Positions 1 through 13,176 of a DNA stretch of 64,000 bases are shown here, piece after piece (positions within the stretch are counted from its first letter, which is position 1; every line of letters begins with the position of its first letter). Origin of the DNA: Amblyornis subalaris. Lineage: Eukaryota > Chordata > Aves > Passeriformes > Ptilonorhynchidae. The translations under genes were made by a program, and so were the position numbers. The stretch is taken from the NCBI GenBank assembly GCA_018881555.1, contig JACAXG010000059.1:4709580-4773579 (forward strand). The letters are read 5' to 3'. The notes beneath the pieces are model-generated. The model was not told the DNA's origin. It worked only from the letters and a program-made list of their open reading frames with translations, and searched no databases.

Positions 1-380
1 GGCTGAGATGGGGGCCAGGGGCAGCGCGGGGGGAACCCTGCAAGTATTGGGAAGGCCACATCTCCTCCCCTCCGGGTGCCTCTCCTGCCCCCGCTGGCGC
101 AGGAGCGGCGGGAGGTGTCGGTGAGCCCATTCGCATCCCACGCAGCTGGATAATTTATGGGCGGCAGCAGCGGCAGCGGCAGCTCACCGTCACTTTGTTT
201 GCAATTTGCCTCTAAATATAGCTGTGCTTCCAGGGGGGAAGGCGAGCTCCTGCCCGCGGCTCCTCCTCGCTAGTGAGGGGTCTCGCCCCTCCCAGGGGAG
301 AAGGGGCCGTGCAGGCGCATCGCCCGTGGGGCGCCTTCTCCATCCCGCATCCCACGCGCGCCCTGCCTCCCTGGAANAGG
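1..380. promoter_or_regulatory. CpG-rich block at the left window edge
   Basis: This block is much richer in G, C and CpG than the DNA that follows. It carries a short GGCAGC-like repeat around 162-185 and two islands of AT-rich sequence, one with a TTTATGG core of the HOX/CDX type at about 153-159 and one reading CTAAATATAG at about 212-221. It could be the edge of a CpG island or a distal regulatory element. It is cut by the window boundary, so its true extent is unknown. No coding exon is recognisable in it. Confidence 0.3.
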
Positions 381-1499
381 GCAGAGATGAGACACAGTTC
401 TCTGGGGCTGGTGGTTAAACGCCAGCCCAGCCTGGCGACAGTGTCCTGCCCAGCTCAGACTGGCGGCTCGCCTGGGTGCTCTGAGCCTGACCACTTCCCA
501 GAGAATGAGCCCTCNAGGGAGGATTTCTCTCCGTGCTTTTTTCTTAATTTTGCTTTTAGCAAAAAGTGCAGTAATTGCATTAGTCCTAACAGGGATATAA
601 CACCANGACTGGAGTAAAAGAGTGCCTGTGGACGTTCAGCTAGTTCACATGCTAAACCCCAGTCTGCTCCTGTTTATCGCCCTGCGGCAGGTGCCAGCCC
701 CGGCAGGGAGCACAGCGTGGCCCAGGCCACCCGCTGCGGACACGGGGCTGTGGGGACAGCTTGGGTGGGCACCTCCCANCCTGGGACAGAGGCTCTGCAG
801 CAGCCAGGGGGCCAGGTAAGGAGGCATGGCCTGGCNCTCCTCATCTGCACTCGTGCAGGCAAATGCAGGGCTCCCCTTTCCAGGCTGGGAGTCACCCCAA
901 CCCTTGTGTTGGAGGTGCTGGTGTTGCAAACCACAGTTCTGACCAGGGTAACACGTCAGGGGTTGAACCCAGCTCCGAGGCTGACGGGAAAGGAAAGGCA
1001 CTGAAGTGCTGACGAGGCATTAGAATAAGTACCGAGCAGAAATAAGAACTGGCTTATGTTTTAAACATAACATTAATTAATAAAGAAAAGGGTACACTGT
1101 ACACTGTAGATACTAAAAGCCCTCAGATACTGAGGAGAAAAAATCTCTTTTGCCTATAATTTAGACACTGCCAGAGCATGGTTCCCTGGACCTGGATAAG
1201 GGCAGCTGCACATTCCATCTGGGGAGGAGACCCCTCTGCAGTGCCCACAGACCAGCTGTGCCCCACAGAAGAAGAGCTTTCAGAAAAGAGTGTGAGGATA
1301 AAAGGAAAAGGTCGTTTTCAGACCGCACCACTCCATCACATCAACATTAATTCCTGTTGCTCTGTTACTCTGGATGTAACCGAATGCAATGAAAAATGAC
1401 TCTGTCCCAGTCTGGCAGTACACTTCAGCAAACCTATCTAATANGTTTATTATAGTTTATTGAGCAAGTGTTAGCCCAGAGTAGATCAGAACAACCGCC

Positions 1500-1534
1500 G
1501 GAATGCTAAATGGCCTCAGGAATGATGGCATTCC
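1500..1534. promoter_or_regulatory. Candidate cluster of three TEAD-type motifs
   Basis: GGAATG occurs at 1,500-1,505 and 1,519-1,524 and its reverse complement CATTCC at 1,529-1,534: three copies in 35 bases, the last two facing each other. GGAATG is the core recognised by TEAD factors. The motif is short, so a chance cluster is possible. Confidence 0.2.
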
Positions 1535-4500
1535 GGGAAGAATTATTGTGGCAGGATGGGTAACTCAGTGTCTAGGGCCCCATGCTACCTCCATCCCTGT
1601 CAGGAGAAATAATGGCCAAATTTCCTTCTGAGCCTCATGGCCCATTGGACTAATGTATAGGGGCCAGCCTGTCCAGCCCTTAGAGTACCTTCAGCTCCAC
1701 CAGTCTGGAGGATCCTTTACAGTCCCTGTCTGTGAACAGATTATTCCCAGCATCAGAATCCATGCTCCTGCCACACACTGAACAGAAATTCCCTTCTCAT
1801 GGTGAAGCAGCGAGTGTTACTGGGCCACAAACCCTGTGCAAAAATGTGTCCTNGCTCTTGGTAATGACACAATTAGCTCTGGCTGGGAAAGATTGAAAAA
1901 CACTTTACTCTTCCTGAAAAAACAAAAAAAATCTCTAAGCCTTGTAAAAGAAAAAGGATCTTGAAAATCTTCTTTATAGAGAGACAATATTTTATTACCA
2001 GACAGAGTTAACAGCAAGGTTGGTTTACTACACCAACATAAAAGTTAAATGTCCCATTACTATGTCTGGAAACAATGCTAGGGAGACAGGAAACAGCACA
2101 AGGCTCCACCACCATCTGCCTGCAACCTTAACACCATCCTGCCCACCAGAGCCAGATTCCTTTCATTCAGTGTCCAGACTGAGGGTTTATTCTAGCCACA
2201 TTCTCCCTGCAGAGGGAAGTTTCAAGAGCCACCCCTCCTTTCCTTACAGTCCATTATTTATGTCCCTATCTTTTCAGGAGAGTTGTAGAGTGAAAACAGA
2301 GTGCTGAAGGGCATCCTGGGGATTTTACAGGAGGTTGTGANGTTTCAGTGCAGGTCTCCAGAATCCCCTTATTTTGTGTTGATGTAGATTCTCCCTTTAT
2401 AGAGGGCCTTGACTTCAGCCACCNGGCATTTGTGAGACTAACGCAGTGCTTGCAAGCTTATTTGAAAACAGAGAGCTCTGCTGAGAAGAGGGACTCCACA
2501 ATCCTTATTCTCTAGCCTCTGCTTCCATCTCTTCTCAGTCAGTTGAAGGGTATTCGTAAACTTCCACTGCACCATTCTCCAAATTACCCAGTATATGAGT
2601 TCTTCAGCATCCTACAGCAGTTTCTCTTTTGGATGCTCTGTTTCTCAGCAGAATGACTTGCAACATGCTCTCTTAAGTGATTTCATAACAACCTGCAGAA
2701 AAATCCTGTACTTTTTTTCTGGTTACAACCCCCACCTCCNCATAACTAATGCACTACTTCTGACACCCACAACCTGAATTACCCTATAGCACTCCCACAG
2801 AGACTGTGTCAGATGTATTAATGATGCCTCTGCCTGATTCAGCCCCTGGCACAGAACCATCTTCCCCGTTGTCAGGTTATAAGGAGCAGAGGTTTCCCTC
2901 ACATTGTGTTCGTGGACCAGCTGTCAGCATCAGCCTGGACCGAACTTGAACCCACAGCCCCTTTCTGGTGTGCATGTGCTACCCAGGAATCTCTGCCTTG
3001 AGAAGTTCCCACTTGAAACACACCAGGATCAGACANAGTTGTACACTAGAAAAAGTGCAGAGGATGGTAGTACCATGTACATATGCATATAGATATAAAA
3101 ATCCCAGATAATGAATTGACAGGACAAACTCAACTGAGTTTTGTGCTCAATGATGTTTCTAAGGAGCACTGCTTCTGCTGCTTGCAGAACTGAGGGTGCC
3201 AACGACGCGTGTAATTGAGGTCTCTACTCGGTGTGCCTTGGTGAGTTATTCCAGGGAAGCGAAGGAGAAGGAAGGAGGCCAGGAGAAATCAAACGTGACC
3301 ACACTTTTTCCCTATATGACCATAACTGTTAATGTTACTAGAGTGATCTGTTGATAACAGAGGGCCTGTTGGCTTCTGGTGCAACTCTGTGTTAACAATC
3401 AAATTAAGGACCCTCAAGCCTTGTCTTGTTATCCCTCTTGTCAGCAGCTAAGGGTCCCNTTCCCCTCATCCCCATTTTTTTTCCTTCGTGTAAGCAGAGA
3501 AATTGCCTTTTCCCACCCTATTTTAATTACAGGAGCCATGTGGCCCTTCCTGGAGCAGCTGCCAGAGACCATACTAGTGCGAGATCACCAGGCCAGCAGA
3601 CTCACAGAAAATATGTAAGTAGGTTACAGGGGCATGGGGGAGGCTGTTACACACAGCAGGATGCACTTCACAGAGCACCTGTTAGGGGAACAGGCAGGCA
3701 GAGAAATACCTGCTCGACTTTGCTCTTTCTAACAAACCCTGGCTAGGCTCAAGCAGGAGTGTGGGAAGCTGGGCAGCGAGGGAGGCTGGCAGAGAAGAAG
3801 CTGAGGGTGTTTGGATGCTCAGTGGGGCCAGTGCTGCTAAGGACTGCCTATGAAAAGAACAAATCAGAGAGCTCAAATGTGCTCCTGCAGTCTTGGCTCG
3901 GGCTGGCTGACTCGCTGGAGGGCTCATACGGCTGACAACCTCTCTGCTGTTGGTGGAAAGCCTTCCCTTCAGGTGAGCGCGGGGCAGCTTGCCCCGACCC
4001 CACCCCTTCTGCCTGCACAGGGGTGCTGTGTCCAGCCAGCTCACACAGCCCCNAAAACGCTGGGTGGAGGAACCCTGCCTGCGTGTCCTGCTTCTGCAGA
4101 TACAGGGTGGCAGTGAGATTTGGGCCATGTGGCCCCATCCCTCCTTCCCTCCCCTCCTGGTCCTTGCAGCCCTGACGGTGCTCTGGGCTCTGCGATGTCT
4201 CAGCATTTGCACTGCTGCGGCCAAACCAATCCCCACTTCTTCCAGCAGCCCCCCCCGTGCCCAGGGCCACCGCCTGCTCTGTCCCTGGGGGACAGGGCCA
4301 TGCACCCACCAGCCCTCCTCTCTGAAAGGCCACCAAGAGCAGAGCCCCAGGCAGAGGCTCCCCTGCTGCCTAAACCGCCTGGCTCGTGTCTGACCTGCTC
4401 NGTGCTTCAATCTAGCAGATAAACACCCCTCAAAAGGCAAGTGCACGTTTTCCTGGGGGTTTCTTGCAGTGAAACAGGTCGAGGAAGGTGACAAAGAGGT

Positions 4501-6744
4501 GCCAGGCAGGGCTGGGGGACCTGGACAGGCGCTTGAACTGTTGCATGTCTGTATGATAAAAACTGCAGCTGCTGCTGGTGGCACGCAAGTGAGAACGGCT
4601 TTGGGGTTTATCTGTGTCATTGTGGCTGTTTGGAGGAGAGTGTCCCCAGGGCAGGGGACAGCAGCAGCGAGGGGGGAACAACACACCAGCTTGAGACCTG
4701 GTCTCCTGTGTGAAAGCATTTGGAGAGTTGAAGCAGATTTCATCTTTCCTCAAAAAACACATTTAAATTCTAAGTTTGTAAGGGTGATGTTTTGACGTTG
4801 CCCTAAATAGCTGAAGGACTGCCTTATCTTTTGGGGAGAGGTTCCTCTGGCCACCTGGAGAGCATCTCTGGCATTTGACTAGCTGGGTGATGTTTTCCTT
4901 CTCCTGACCAAGGTAAAACTGCTCTTAGTTATATGTCAGCATGAGGATTTTTTTTTTTTTCTTCAAACCTTGTATTTTTATAATCTGTCTGCTGACAGAT
5001 ATAGCCAAATCAAACATCTAAATAGGATTAATGCAGGCAGCTTATTACTGGCTCTTGAGGAAGACCAGGAATTATGGTTATCAACCATTACAGTGAAGTT
5101 GGGGTGTCTGACCCCTACAACTTATCCTTGAAAAATACTATACAAACATTATCTGAACTGGTGAAAAGTAATTTCACATTCACTGAATAACAGAGAAAAG
5201 TGCAAACTAAAATAGCCAGATCTGAATATCACAGTGTATTTTGGTTTTTTTTCTTGGTGACAGGAGGACGAACATAATCATAAATGAAATAAGTACCGAG
5301 CCNTATTTAACCCTCTCAACACTCCAGCAAGACCAAACATGACTGTTTCAATCTTTCCAAACAGAAAATATTGCCTGGCCACAGAAAACTACACACACTG
5401 TTCAGTTTTGGGTCCATTCTGCTAATTGCAAGGGAAATATTCAGTGATGTTTCCTGCCTTTGGATGGGATTTAGCTGCAAAACCTGTGCAAAAGCTGCCT
5501 GGATGCCTCCTGGTTTACAAGGAGCCAGGTGGGGTGATGTGTCCAGGACATTCCAGATCAGGCTTATGGCTGGATGTGATGGTCCTGTGCAGTTTTGTGC
5601 TGGGGAATGCAGTGCACAAAGGCATTTCCACCACAGATGGCTAACTCAAATTAATCCTGCAGACACAGAGGCTGGAAGTGCAGTTCTTACCTCCTGCTGG
5701 TGGTTACCAGCAGCCTGTTTGAACAGAGTTGATGACTCCCAGCGGTGTTCTTGATGGGCAATGTCTCCATCTTTTAAAATCATCCTTACAGACAGGTGAT
5801 TAGTTCCCTTATTGGCATTTTCACCTACAGAAATGAGAACTGAATGGGCTGAATGATCATTTTGCAGTGTAATTTATGCACGCAGTCCAATATAGCTCAT
5901 ACTGAGGATCTATTCCTCTTTTATAATTGGGACAAATTCCATCTCTAGAAGCTCTTCTTCCAAGAGAGGATGAAATATCTAANCCATCACCTGTCTAACA
6001 CCATTCAGCTGGTATTTATTTCTGACACGTTCATGTCAGTAGGANGCTTTCCAAGCTCACAGAGATATTGGGAGGTTTCATTTATACAATACTGTGAGAT
6101 TGCCTGATCAAAGGCACACAAGTGGAAATCATTACTGTTATTTTCAGACACGTCTTTAATCACAGCCTCTCCCTATTCATCGCAATCATTGCAATTGTAA
6201 ACCAGAAGTGAGTTCCCTTACCACCTGGCCACTTGGTGCTCTTTTAATTTCTGCCTGTTGCCTGTGCAGTGAAATTCCTCCTGCATCCCCCTCCACCTCT
6301 CCGTGACGCAAACATGCGCACTAAAATTTGCTACGATGGCTTCACGTTATGTGGATTTGTTTCTGCCAAGAGAGGTGATATTGAACTTTCTGGATCTCTC
6401 CCACTAGGAACTGGGGATAATGCTTGGAGCTATGAATGCAGGGACCATTCATGGTGTGCCGGACAACCTTGCTGAAGTGACTGAATTATATTCCTATCAG
6501 CAGAAAGTAGGAAATGATTTGAACATGGGACTAGAGGAATTTGACCTTCTAACTNCAGAAAGGAATAAGCTTGTTAATGCCTTGTGTGTTGATAATGTAT
6601 ATATTTTTTGTCTGATTATGCCACTGAGTCCCAGTGCTGTATAGCTTCTGGCCAGAGGAACTGAGCTTCCTGCTTTCTGTTGCTTTATGGGATTTGTGCA
6701 TCTGGCATTGTGATAGAGCTGGTCTGTAGTCTCTCCCAAAACCT

Positions 6745-7243
6745 GGGGGCCCCTCACTTCAAGGAAGACCCTGAAGTGCTGGAGCAAGTCCAGAGAAGAG
6801 CAACAGAGCTGGAGAAGGGTCTGGAGCACGAGTCTGAGGAGTGGCTGAGGGAGCTGGGGGTGTTCAGCCTGGAGAGAAGGAGGCTCAGGGGAGACATTTG
6901 CACTCCCTACTAGCTGAAAGAAGGTTGTAGCCAGGTGGGGTTTGGCCTCTTCTCCCAGGCAACAAGTGACAAGACAAGAGGATATGGCCTCAAGCTGTGC
7001 TGGAGGAGGTTCAGGTTGGACATCAGGAAGAATTTGTTGATGGAAAGAGCGATTAACCATCGGAATGGGCTGCCTGGGGAGATGGGAGAGTTACCATCCC
7101 TACAAGTGTACAAGAAACGACTGGGCATGGCCCTTAGTGCTGTGGTGTAGCTGAGTTTAGGTGCTTTAGGTGGTGATTGATCAAAGGTTGGACTTGATGA
7201 TCTTGGAGGTCTTTTCCAACCTTAATGACTCCATGATTCAATG
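6745..7243 (+). mobile_element. CR1 LINE, 5'-truncated 3' end
   Basis: About 500 bases resemble the last part of a chicken-repeat-1 (CR1) retrotransposon read on the plus strand. Recognisable landmarks, in CR1 order, are the GAGCAAGTCCAGAGAAG region (about 6,783), the GGCTGAGGGAGCTGGGG region (about 6,843), the GGAGGTTCAGGTTGGACATC region (about 7,003) and the terminal GGTCTTTTCCAACCTTAATG followed by CCATGATTCAATG at 7,210-7,243. The last is a decayed form of the CR1 terminal octamer repeat. The left boundary is approximate. Frames are broken by stops, so the copy is a dead relic, truncated at its 5' side as is usual for CR1. Confidence 0.92.
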
Positions 7244-8309
7244 CACATCCACTTCTTTTTTTTCTCCCATCTCTGTCGTCTGTAAAGACTTTGGGCAGTG
7301 TGGCAGGTGAGGGTGCAGCACCTGCAAAAGGCCCACTGGAACAATCTGAGATCCACTAGGGCCAAGGGAGACCATCTACTGCACTCCTGAGTTTTGTTTC
7401 AGAGGCTGGGTCTTTTATTTCCAAGAGGTTACAGGCACACAGAGTGGGGTGGCTTTGCCCAGCAGCTCAGGTCAACCCAGCTTGACAATGGCAATGGTTT
7501 GGTTTTGAGCCTGGTTTTGACTTGGGGCGCTGGAAACCGTGAGAGTGCCAAGAAAACGTTGATGTTGCTGACTGCCTTGGATGACAGCAACTCTCATACA
7601 TCCTGAGCAGGGAAGTGCCTTCATTCCAGGAGCTGCAGGTACTGACTGTTTCCATGTGTTTGTCTCATTTGGCTGAAGTCCTCTGTGCAGCAGCTGTTGC
7701 TGCTTTTATAAAGCCTAAGGTGTTTCCTCGTTCTCATAAAAGGATATCAATGTCTCAGGAGGACAGGGATGGGAGGTGGAACCTTCCCCTCTGAAATCAC
7801 AAATTCTAGTCTGGGCCTAGGTCATCTGAAAGTTGTCATCACCCAGAATTTCAATTTACTTGTATTTGCCCTGCATGATTAAATATTCATGCCGGGATAT
7901 TGTGCCATGCACGATGAGAATATTCAATGTAACCTCACTGGAAAGACTATGCTGCAGATGTGGTCAATGTCCTGCTGCTTTCTGAAATGAATTCTGCATT
8001 TGTCTGTTGTCTGGCTTCCCTCTGATGGATGTCAGACTAGTCCCAGCTGTCCACATGATCATCCCATTCCAAGAGACTGATTTTTTTTTTACACACAAAC
8101 GCAAAAAGACTCCTTCTCTTACCTGATAAGGCAAAGGGGGTAACATGCTAAATATCCTTCTCACTCCCAGAGGTGGGTGCTGCATCTGAGAATGAGGAGG
8201 CTTCTGAGGAGCAAACCCTTTGCTAAGGATCACAGCAGAACAGCTTCCAGTACAAGTAGCTGGTGGCTAATTTGCTTGGGGCTGGCAGCCTGGTGCTTTC
8301 AACAGCCTG

Positions 8310-8400
8310 AACTTCACTTAAAAAAATTATAGTGATTAAGTAAACACAGCTATAATGGAAATCTTTACTCTGCATATTACAAACCAAAATGGCCATGAAG
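8310..8400. promoter_or_regulatory. Candidate AT-rich regulatory element
   Basis: This AT-rich stretch carries a GTAAACA forkhead-type core at about 8,339-8,345, ATTA homeodomain cores on both sides, and an AAAATGGCCATG segment near 8,385 that resembles a YY1 core. Density of such motifs is a weak sign of an enhancer; AT-rich DNA also yields them by chance. Confidence 0.15.
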
Positions 8401-11400
8401 GGAGCAATTATGAAATCTCAGGACTGTGGTGAGGGGAGGAATCGTTTGAGCTGTGCTGTTGTTTGTTTTTGTTCATCATTTATTTCCCCTGGGAAGCTTG
8501 GCTCTGAAGCAGTCTCTGCTGCATTGAGAGATTCCTTACATTTTTGTTAACCCAATTTCCCATCCAGTCTTAAGCAAGATGGGAGGAAATATAAGGGTTT
8601 TACGTGAAATCACAAGTCATGATGAACTACCTTGGGGAAGGATTCCTAGATCCGGTTTCCAATTTCCATCAAAAGCCCACAGCACGAGTTGCACACCAAT
8701 TGTCCTCTCTCTTTTTGTGTTAGTCATCAGTGACATGGCTGATTTTACAAAGCCTGAAAGGGGATGGTGAAGATAATGCAGGAGTGGCAGTGTTAGAGCT
8801 GTGCTAGTGGGAATTGCAGTGATGATTCAGATGTGGTTGTCTTCTACCTTTTCTGGAGGTCTATCATTGGTCCTACTGGGTCTTTGTACTTGCCTGATTC
8901 AGGAAAATTATAGTGTAAAGCTGCACCAGGCTTTCAGCTGATTTTTGCTGATGTTTGTTCAAGACCAGAGGGAAATTAGCTGGTGGACTAGTCAGCTGTT
9001 AGTAGAAAATTGACTGAGAAATAGAGAACACAGCAGAGAAACTGTTGGCGAATGATAGGATGAGTGGTAATTCCTAGGTAGCAAAAAGATTGATGCAATC
9101 CAAAAACCCAACACACTTCCCAAATGTATATAATAATGGAAGTTCGAGAGCTTCTTCAAGGGCAGAAACCAACTCAGANATTTTTTTCCTTGACTGAACA
9201 GGTTTAAACAAAGAAAGAGAGCTCAGCATTTCCTTTTGAGCCCTACTTAAAGCAGCAGATCCATCAGCACGGTGCTCAGTGTGGTGTACAAACATGACAG
9301 CTAAGCAAAGCTACTGGCTACAAACTGGTAATTGTTCAAGATCTCCATATGAGGACAAACATTCCTGGTAAGGACTGGAGAGCAACCCACACAGGCTTGA
9401 GAGAAGAGAACAGAANCTTTTGGCAATTCCCATCACATGGCTGCATATTAGCTAAGGAAGGAAACTGCNCTGGTAACCACACAGGCTTTCCCCAGGCATC
9501 ATGGTGAGCACATCCCAGAGGGATGGTGTGTGAAGTAAGAGAACAAACTTTCTCCTTCCCAGGCAAAACACACTCACTTCAGGTAGAAGGCTTCAGAGCT
9601 GAGCTAGCTGGTTGCTGAGGCAGTCTGGAACAGCAGCAAAGTGGGTGGTGTCGAGGGAATAAGGGACTGAGTTTGGTGGAAGAGGGATGAGGGATAAAAG
9701 AAAGGACTGAATTTGGACAGATGGGAATAAATACAGCAGGATTTTGACAGTAGGCTACAGCTCTTGCCTCAGCAAGCCANCCAAAGAAAGGTAACCACAG
9801 CACACACACACAAAATGAATTGTTGCTATTACTTCTATTCCAGGGCAATAATCAAACACATACCTGCAGGCTGGTCTGAAACCACCTCCCCTGTTCATCC
9901 TCACTTCTTCTGGAAGCCAATTAAGTCCTTCCTGAAGAGATGCTGCATGAAACAGAGGCTTTTCTGAGATTGGTAATGGCTGTCACCCCAGCAATAATCA
10001 TAATGAATCACACTTGGGCTCCTGTTGAGCTCATATTTTCAAAGAGATGTTGGTTCCCAATCCATTCATTAATATTAATTAGCATGAAGTCACGTTTCAT
10101 TTCCCACTTATGTGCCCAACCTACAGCATCCTTGTGTGTCCTGTGCTAACGAACCAGATGCCACTTACGGCTGGCACAAAATAATTAGCTAATAGTTGAG
10201 GAATACGTATCTCAAGTTAGTTAAATATTTATGCCAGGCTTTTTACATTTTGGCTCCCAGCCCTCATCTGGGGGTTGCAATGCAANTTAGGGAGAATATG
10301 AGAAAGTTTTCACAGTTGTCTGCAGAAAGCTTTAATTATACATTCTCCATATGGATGCAAGTGTTTGATGTTATACAGATGTTGGCAAGGAACTGACCAC
10401 GAGGTACCNGAGTAGAAATAGCAAACTTCAGCAAGGAGATCAAGATCTTAATTCCCTTGTTGTGACTGGATGCTGCATGATGCAACAATCACTCTTTTGC
10501 TTCTGATCCGGCCTCTTTTGCTCAGAGACGTCTGTTGCCAAATATTTCCAGCCAAACCCTGCTCCTGGGGGCCTCCAGAGGAGGCTGGGACCACAGAGAC
10601 GTTATCAGCAAGAGCAAGGACATCCAGCAGTCAGAGGAGCTGGGACTCCTGCTGTTGTGAGAAATCGAGGAGCATAGCCCCCCTTCTGACTCCTGGTGTC
10701 GTGCAGAGATGTTTGTGTGTGTAATTCCTGGTGTGCCTCCCACTGAGGGAACAGAGAAGGAGGCTGGCAGACAGGGATGACACAGGGCTGTCAGCTGGAT
10801 TTCTCCTTGAGGATGTGCATAGAACATCTACTCTGTTTACTACTTTATGCGTGAATGACATCGATATATGAGGTCCCACTGGAGGCTGATTTTTGGTACC
10901 TCTCCTGTGTTCTGACCTCCCACTCTTAACAGTGTTGAGAGGGTTTGGTTTTGCATAGTCAGAAGCTCAGAAAACCCAAATTACCTGTAATGTCTGGAGG
11001 ACATAATTATATTGAGCTTATCGCTGTGATACCTCGGGACTTTCACCTCACCGTGCCCTCTGTCAGGCNCAGTCCCTGAACCAGCTCTGGTGGAGATACA
11101 GTTCTGCTGAAGCTTTCATTTTTTGGAGCAGGTTTGGGCAGGGAAATGGTGGGAGGTGGGAAGGGGAAATGTTGGTTAATGCATATGCTAGATGTGATAC
11201 TGGGAGAAAAAGTGCTTGTGATCAGTTCTCACATGAGGATCACACCCTCTAATCAGGTAAGACGAGATGGCTGCTGCATGAGGTGCATCTGGGTCCTGTG
11301 AAGGAGCAGTGACCCACACCTTTCCTATTTCACCTGCAACCCTGGTGCTCCTGCCTCGGAGATTGCCCATTTTCCACAAGTAAGCAGAAATGGGCTTACT

Positions 11401-13156
11401 CACTAGGTAGATGAAAGGACTTCTAAGGAATATGTGGGTGCTCTGGTAGGTGCTGTTGCACTTGGCTGAACAGAGCCCTTCCCTTTGAATCAGCTTGTGC
11501 TTGGGCCATTCAGCCTTTACAGGCAGCTTTTTTTTTCTTCTTCTTTGGGCTAACTTGTGAAAACCGTGAAGGATTTCTCAAGGTTCCAGCTAAATTGCAG
11601 ATTTTGCCATTCCAATCCACTCTTCCATCTCTGCAGGCAAAAACAACTGCATTTTCCCTGCCACTCCTTCTGTGCTGTGAAATAGCTGTCAAGCTCTACC
11701 CCAGAGTTAGCTGCATTGTTGCGGGGGAAGAAATGTTTTTTTCTGTCCATGCACGAAAGTGAATAGATAAATCTCTTTAGATGAAGAGGCAGTTATTTTG
11801 TCCTAAAGAGTGGGAAGTGAATGGAGGAAACAGTGAGAAGTCTACAGTGAGCTACAGCTCAAGAATCNGTTCGAGATATTCATTCCTTGCAGAGGCAAAG
11901 GAGAGCAGCCCCACAATTTTTCTTCTCCTAGGTCAGGAACACAGGAGTGACACCACAGTAACTCACTTCTTCCCTCTTGAGGGATGGCTGTAAAGGCAGT
12001 GGTTTTAAGTTATTGTATTTAATAAGGAGCTGAGAGACAATAAAGCAACAAAATGAAACTTCTGCCCACCACATAGCAAGAAGGGGAAAGAGGTTAGACA
12101 AAAGACCAAATGCCAAGTCTGAAAAGTGGAAAGCAGGGGTGTACTGGGTACAAAGTACTTATTCCACAGAGCTGGCCCTGAACACGATGGATGCACTCTC
12201 TTTTTGGTTGCCTACAGCTAAGTTCACTCCTATCCACATTTTCTGCCGTGGCAGAAGAGCTGTGCTCTTTGCACTGCAATGCAGAACTGCTGGCACTGGG
12301 AAGAAGGAAACAAAAGTAGTGTTGGCTGAGGGGTGAGACAGCCCTGCAGGGTTTAGTTCTTAAGGANTGGTTTGGGTACTTTAATATGTCCATCACTGAT
12401 TTGTAGCACCTTGTTCTGAAGGATGCTTGTGCTGGAGCACTCACCAGGGCACCCAAGCAATGCACAGGAGAGGCTCCTTGGGCCTTGAGAGCTATTCTCT
12501 GGATAAGGAGGCCGTCAAAGAGTAGGGAGTGGAAAAACCTGGGCATGCTGATAAGGCAGATACTTCTTTTTCCATTGCTCTATAAACTTTTGTAAAAGTG
12601 CAATATAGGTATTGGCCACACTGCCCACGGCATGAGAAGCCAGGTTCTCATTTGCAGAGGCTGACTGGAGGCCTGTGCGTGTTTCTGCTATCCATGATCT
12701 GTGCTTGAGGGCAGAAGAGCTGAGCTGCATCCCCAGGATGCTAATGAAGAGCTAGGAGGAGGGTTCAGCTGGGTATGTGCTTTCCCTTCCCTTCTGGAGA
12801 GTGCCTCCTCTGTCGTTTGTTAAGTTGGAAAGAAGAAAGCATGGAGGGCCAAAAAAAAGGAGTTGACCGAGCAGTTCTGTGGGAGAAGTTCCTAAGTAAA
12901 GGAAAAATCCTCTCTCTCAGTCTGGTGAGAATAACACACGGTGCTCTAGTTACTGGGGGCACGGGTGAAGGGAGCTAGTGAGGATGCCAGAAAAAGAGTG
13001 CAGCAGGCGTCATTGCATGGTGGTGATCTACTTTTAAGTGATACCAGAAAAACCTATTAAATATATAACCTCAGCGCCCAGAAAAATGTGTTAAGAGGTT
13101 TATTCGTGTAGGAAAAGCTTCATCTTATAAATATAGATAAGGGCTGCTTTTTTTCC

Positions 13157-13176
13157 CTTCTTCTTCTTCTTCTTTT
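13157..13176. repeat. TTC microsatellite
   Basis: A short run of TTC units directly follows a T/C-rich stretch. Simple tandem repeat with no other feature. Confidence 0.8.

Larger units (their letters stand above)
1..6744. other. Upstream flank, first part: non-coding
   Basis: No exon of a recognisable protein is seen on either strand. The left 380 bases are GC-rich and are listed separately. The rest is ordinary unique-looking sequence with short T-runs (for example near 4,950) and an AT-rich stretch at about 5,780-6,200. A long minus-strand open frame at 3,682-4,743 has no domain resemblance and is treated as chance; it is discussed under findings. In mammals the DNA upstream of IGSF3 is a gene-poor interval facing CD2, which agrees with an empty flank here, but the window does not reach a neighbour to prove it. 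Confidence 0.6.

Noticed and set aside
6680..7150. Open frames of 71-187 codons around 6,497-7,150
   Set aside because: They are readings of the CR1 relic and its flank, not a gene.
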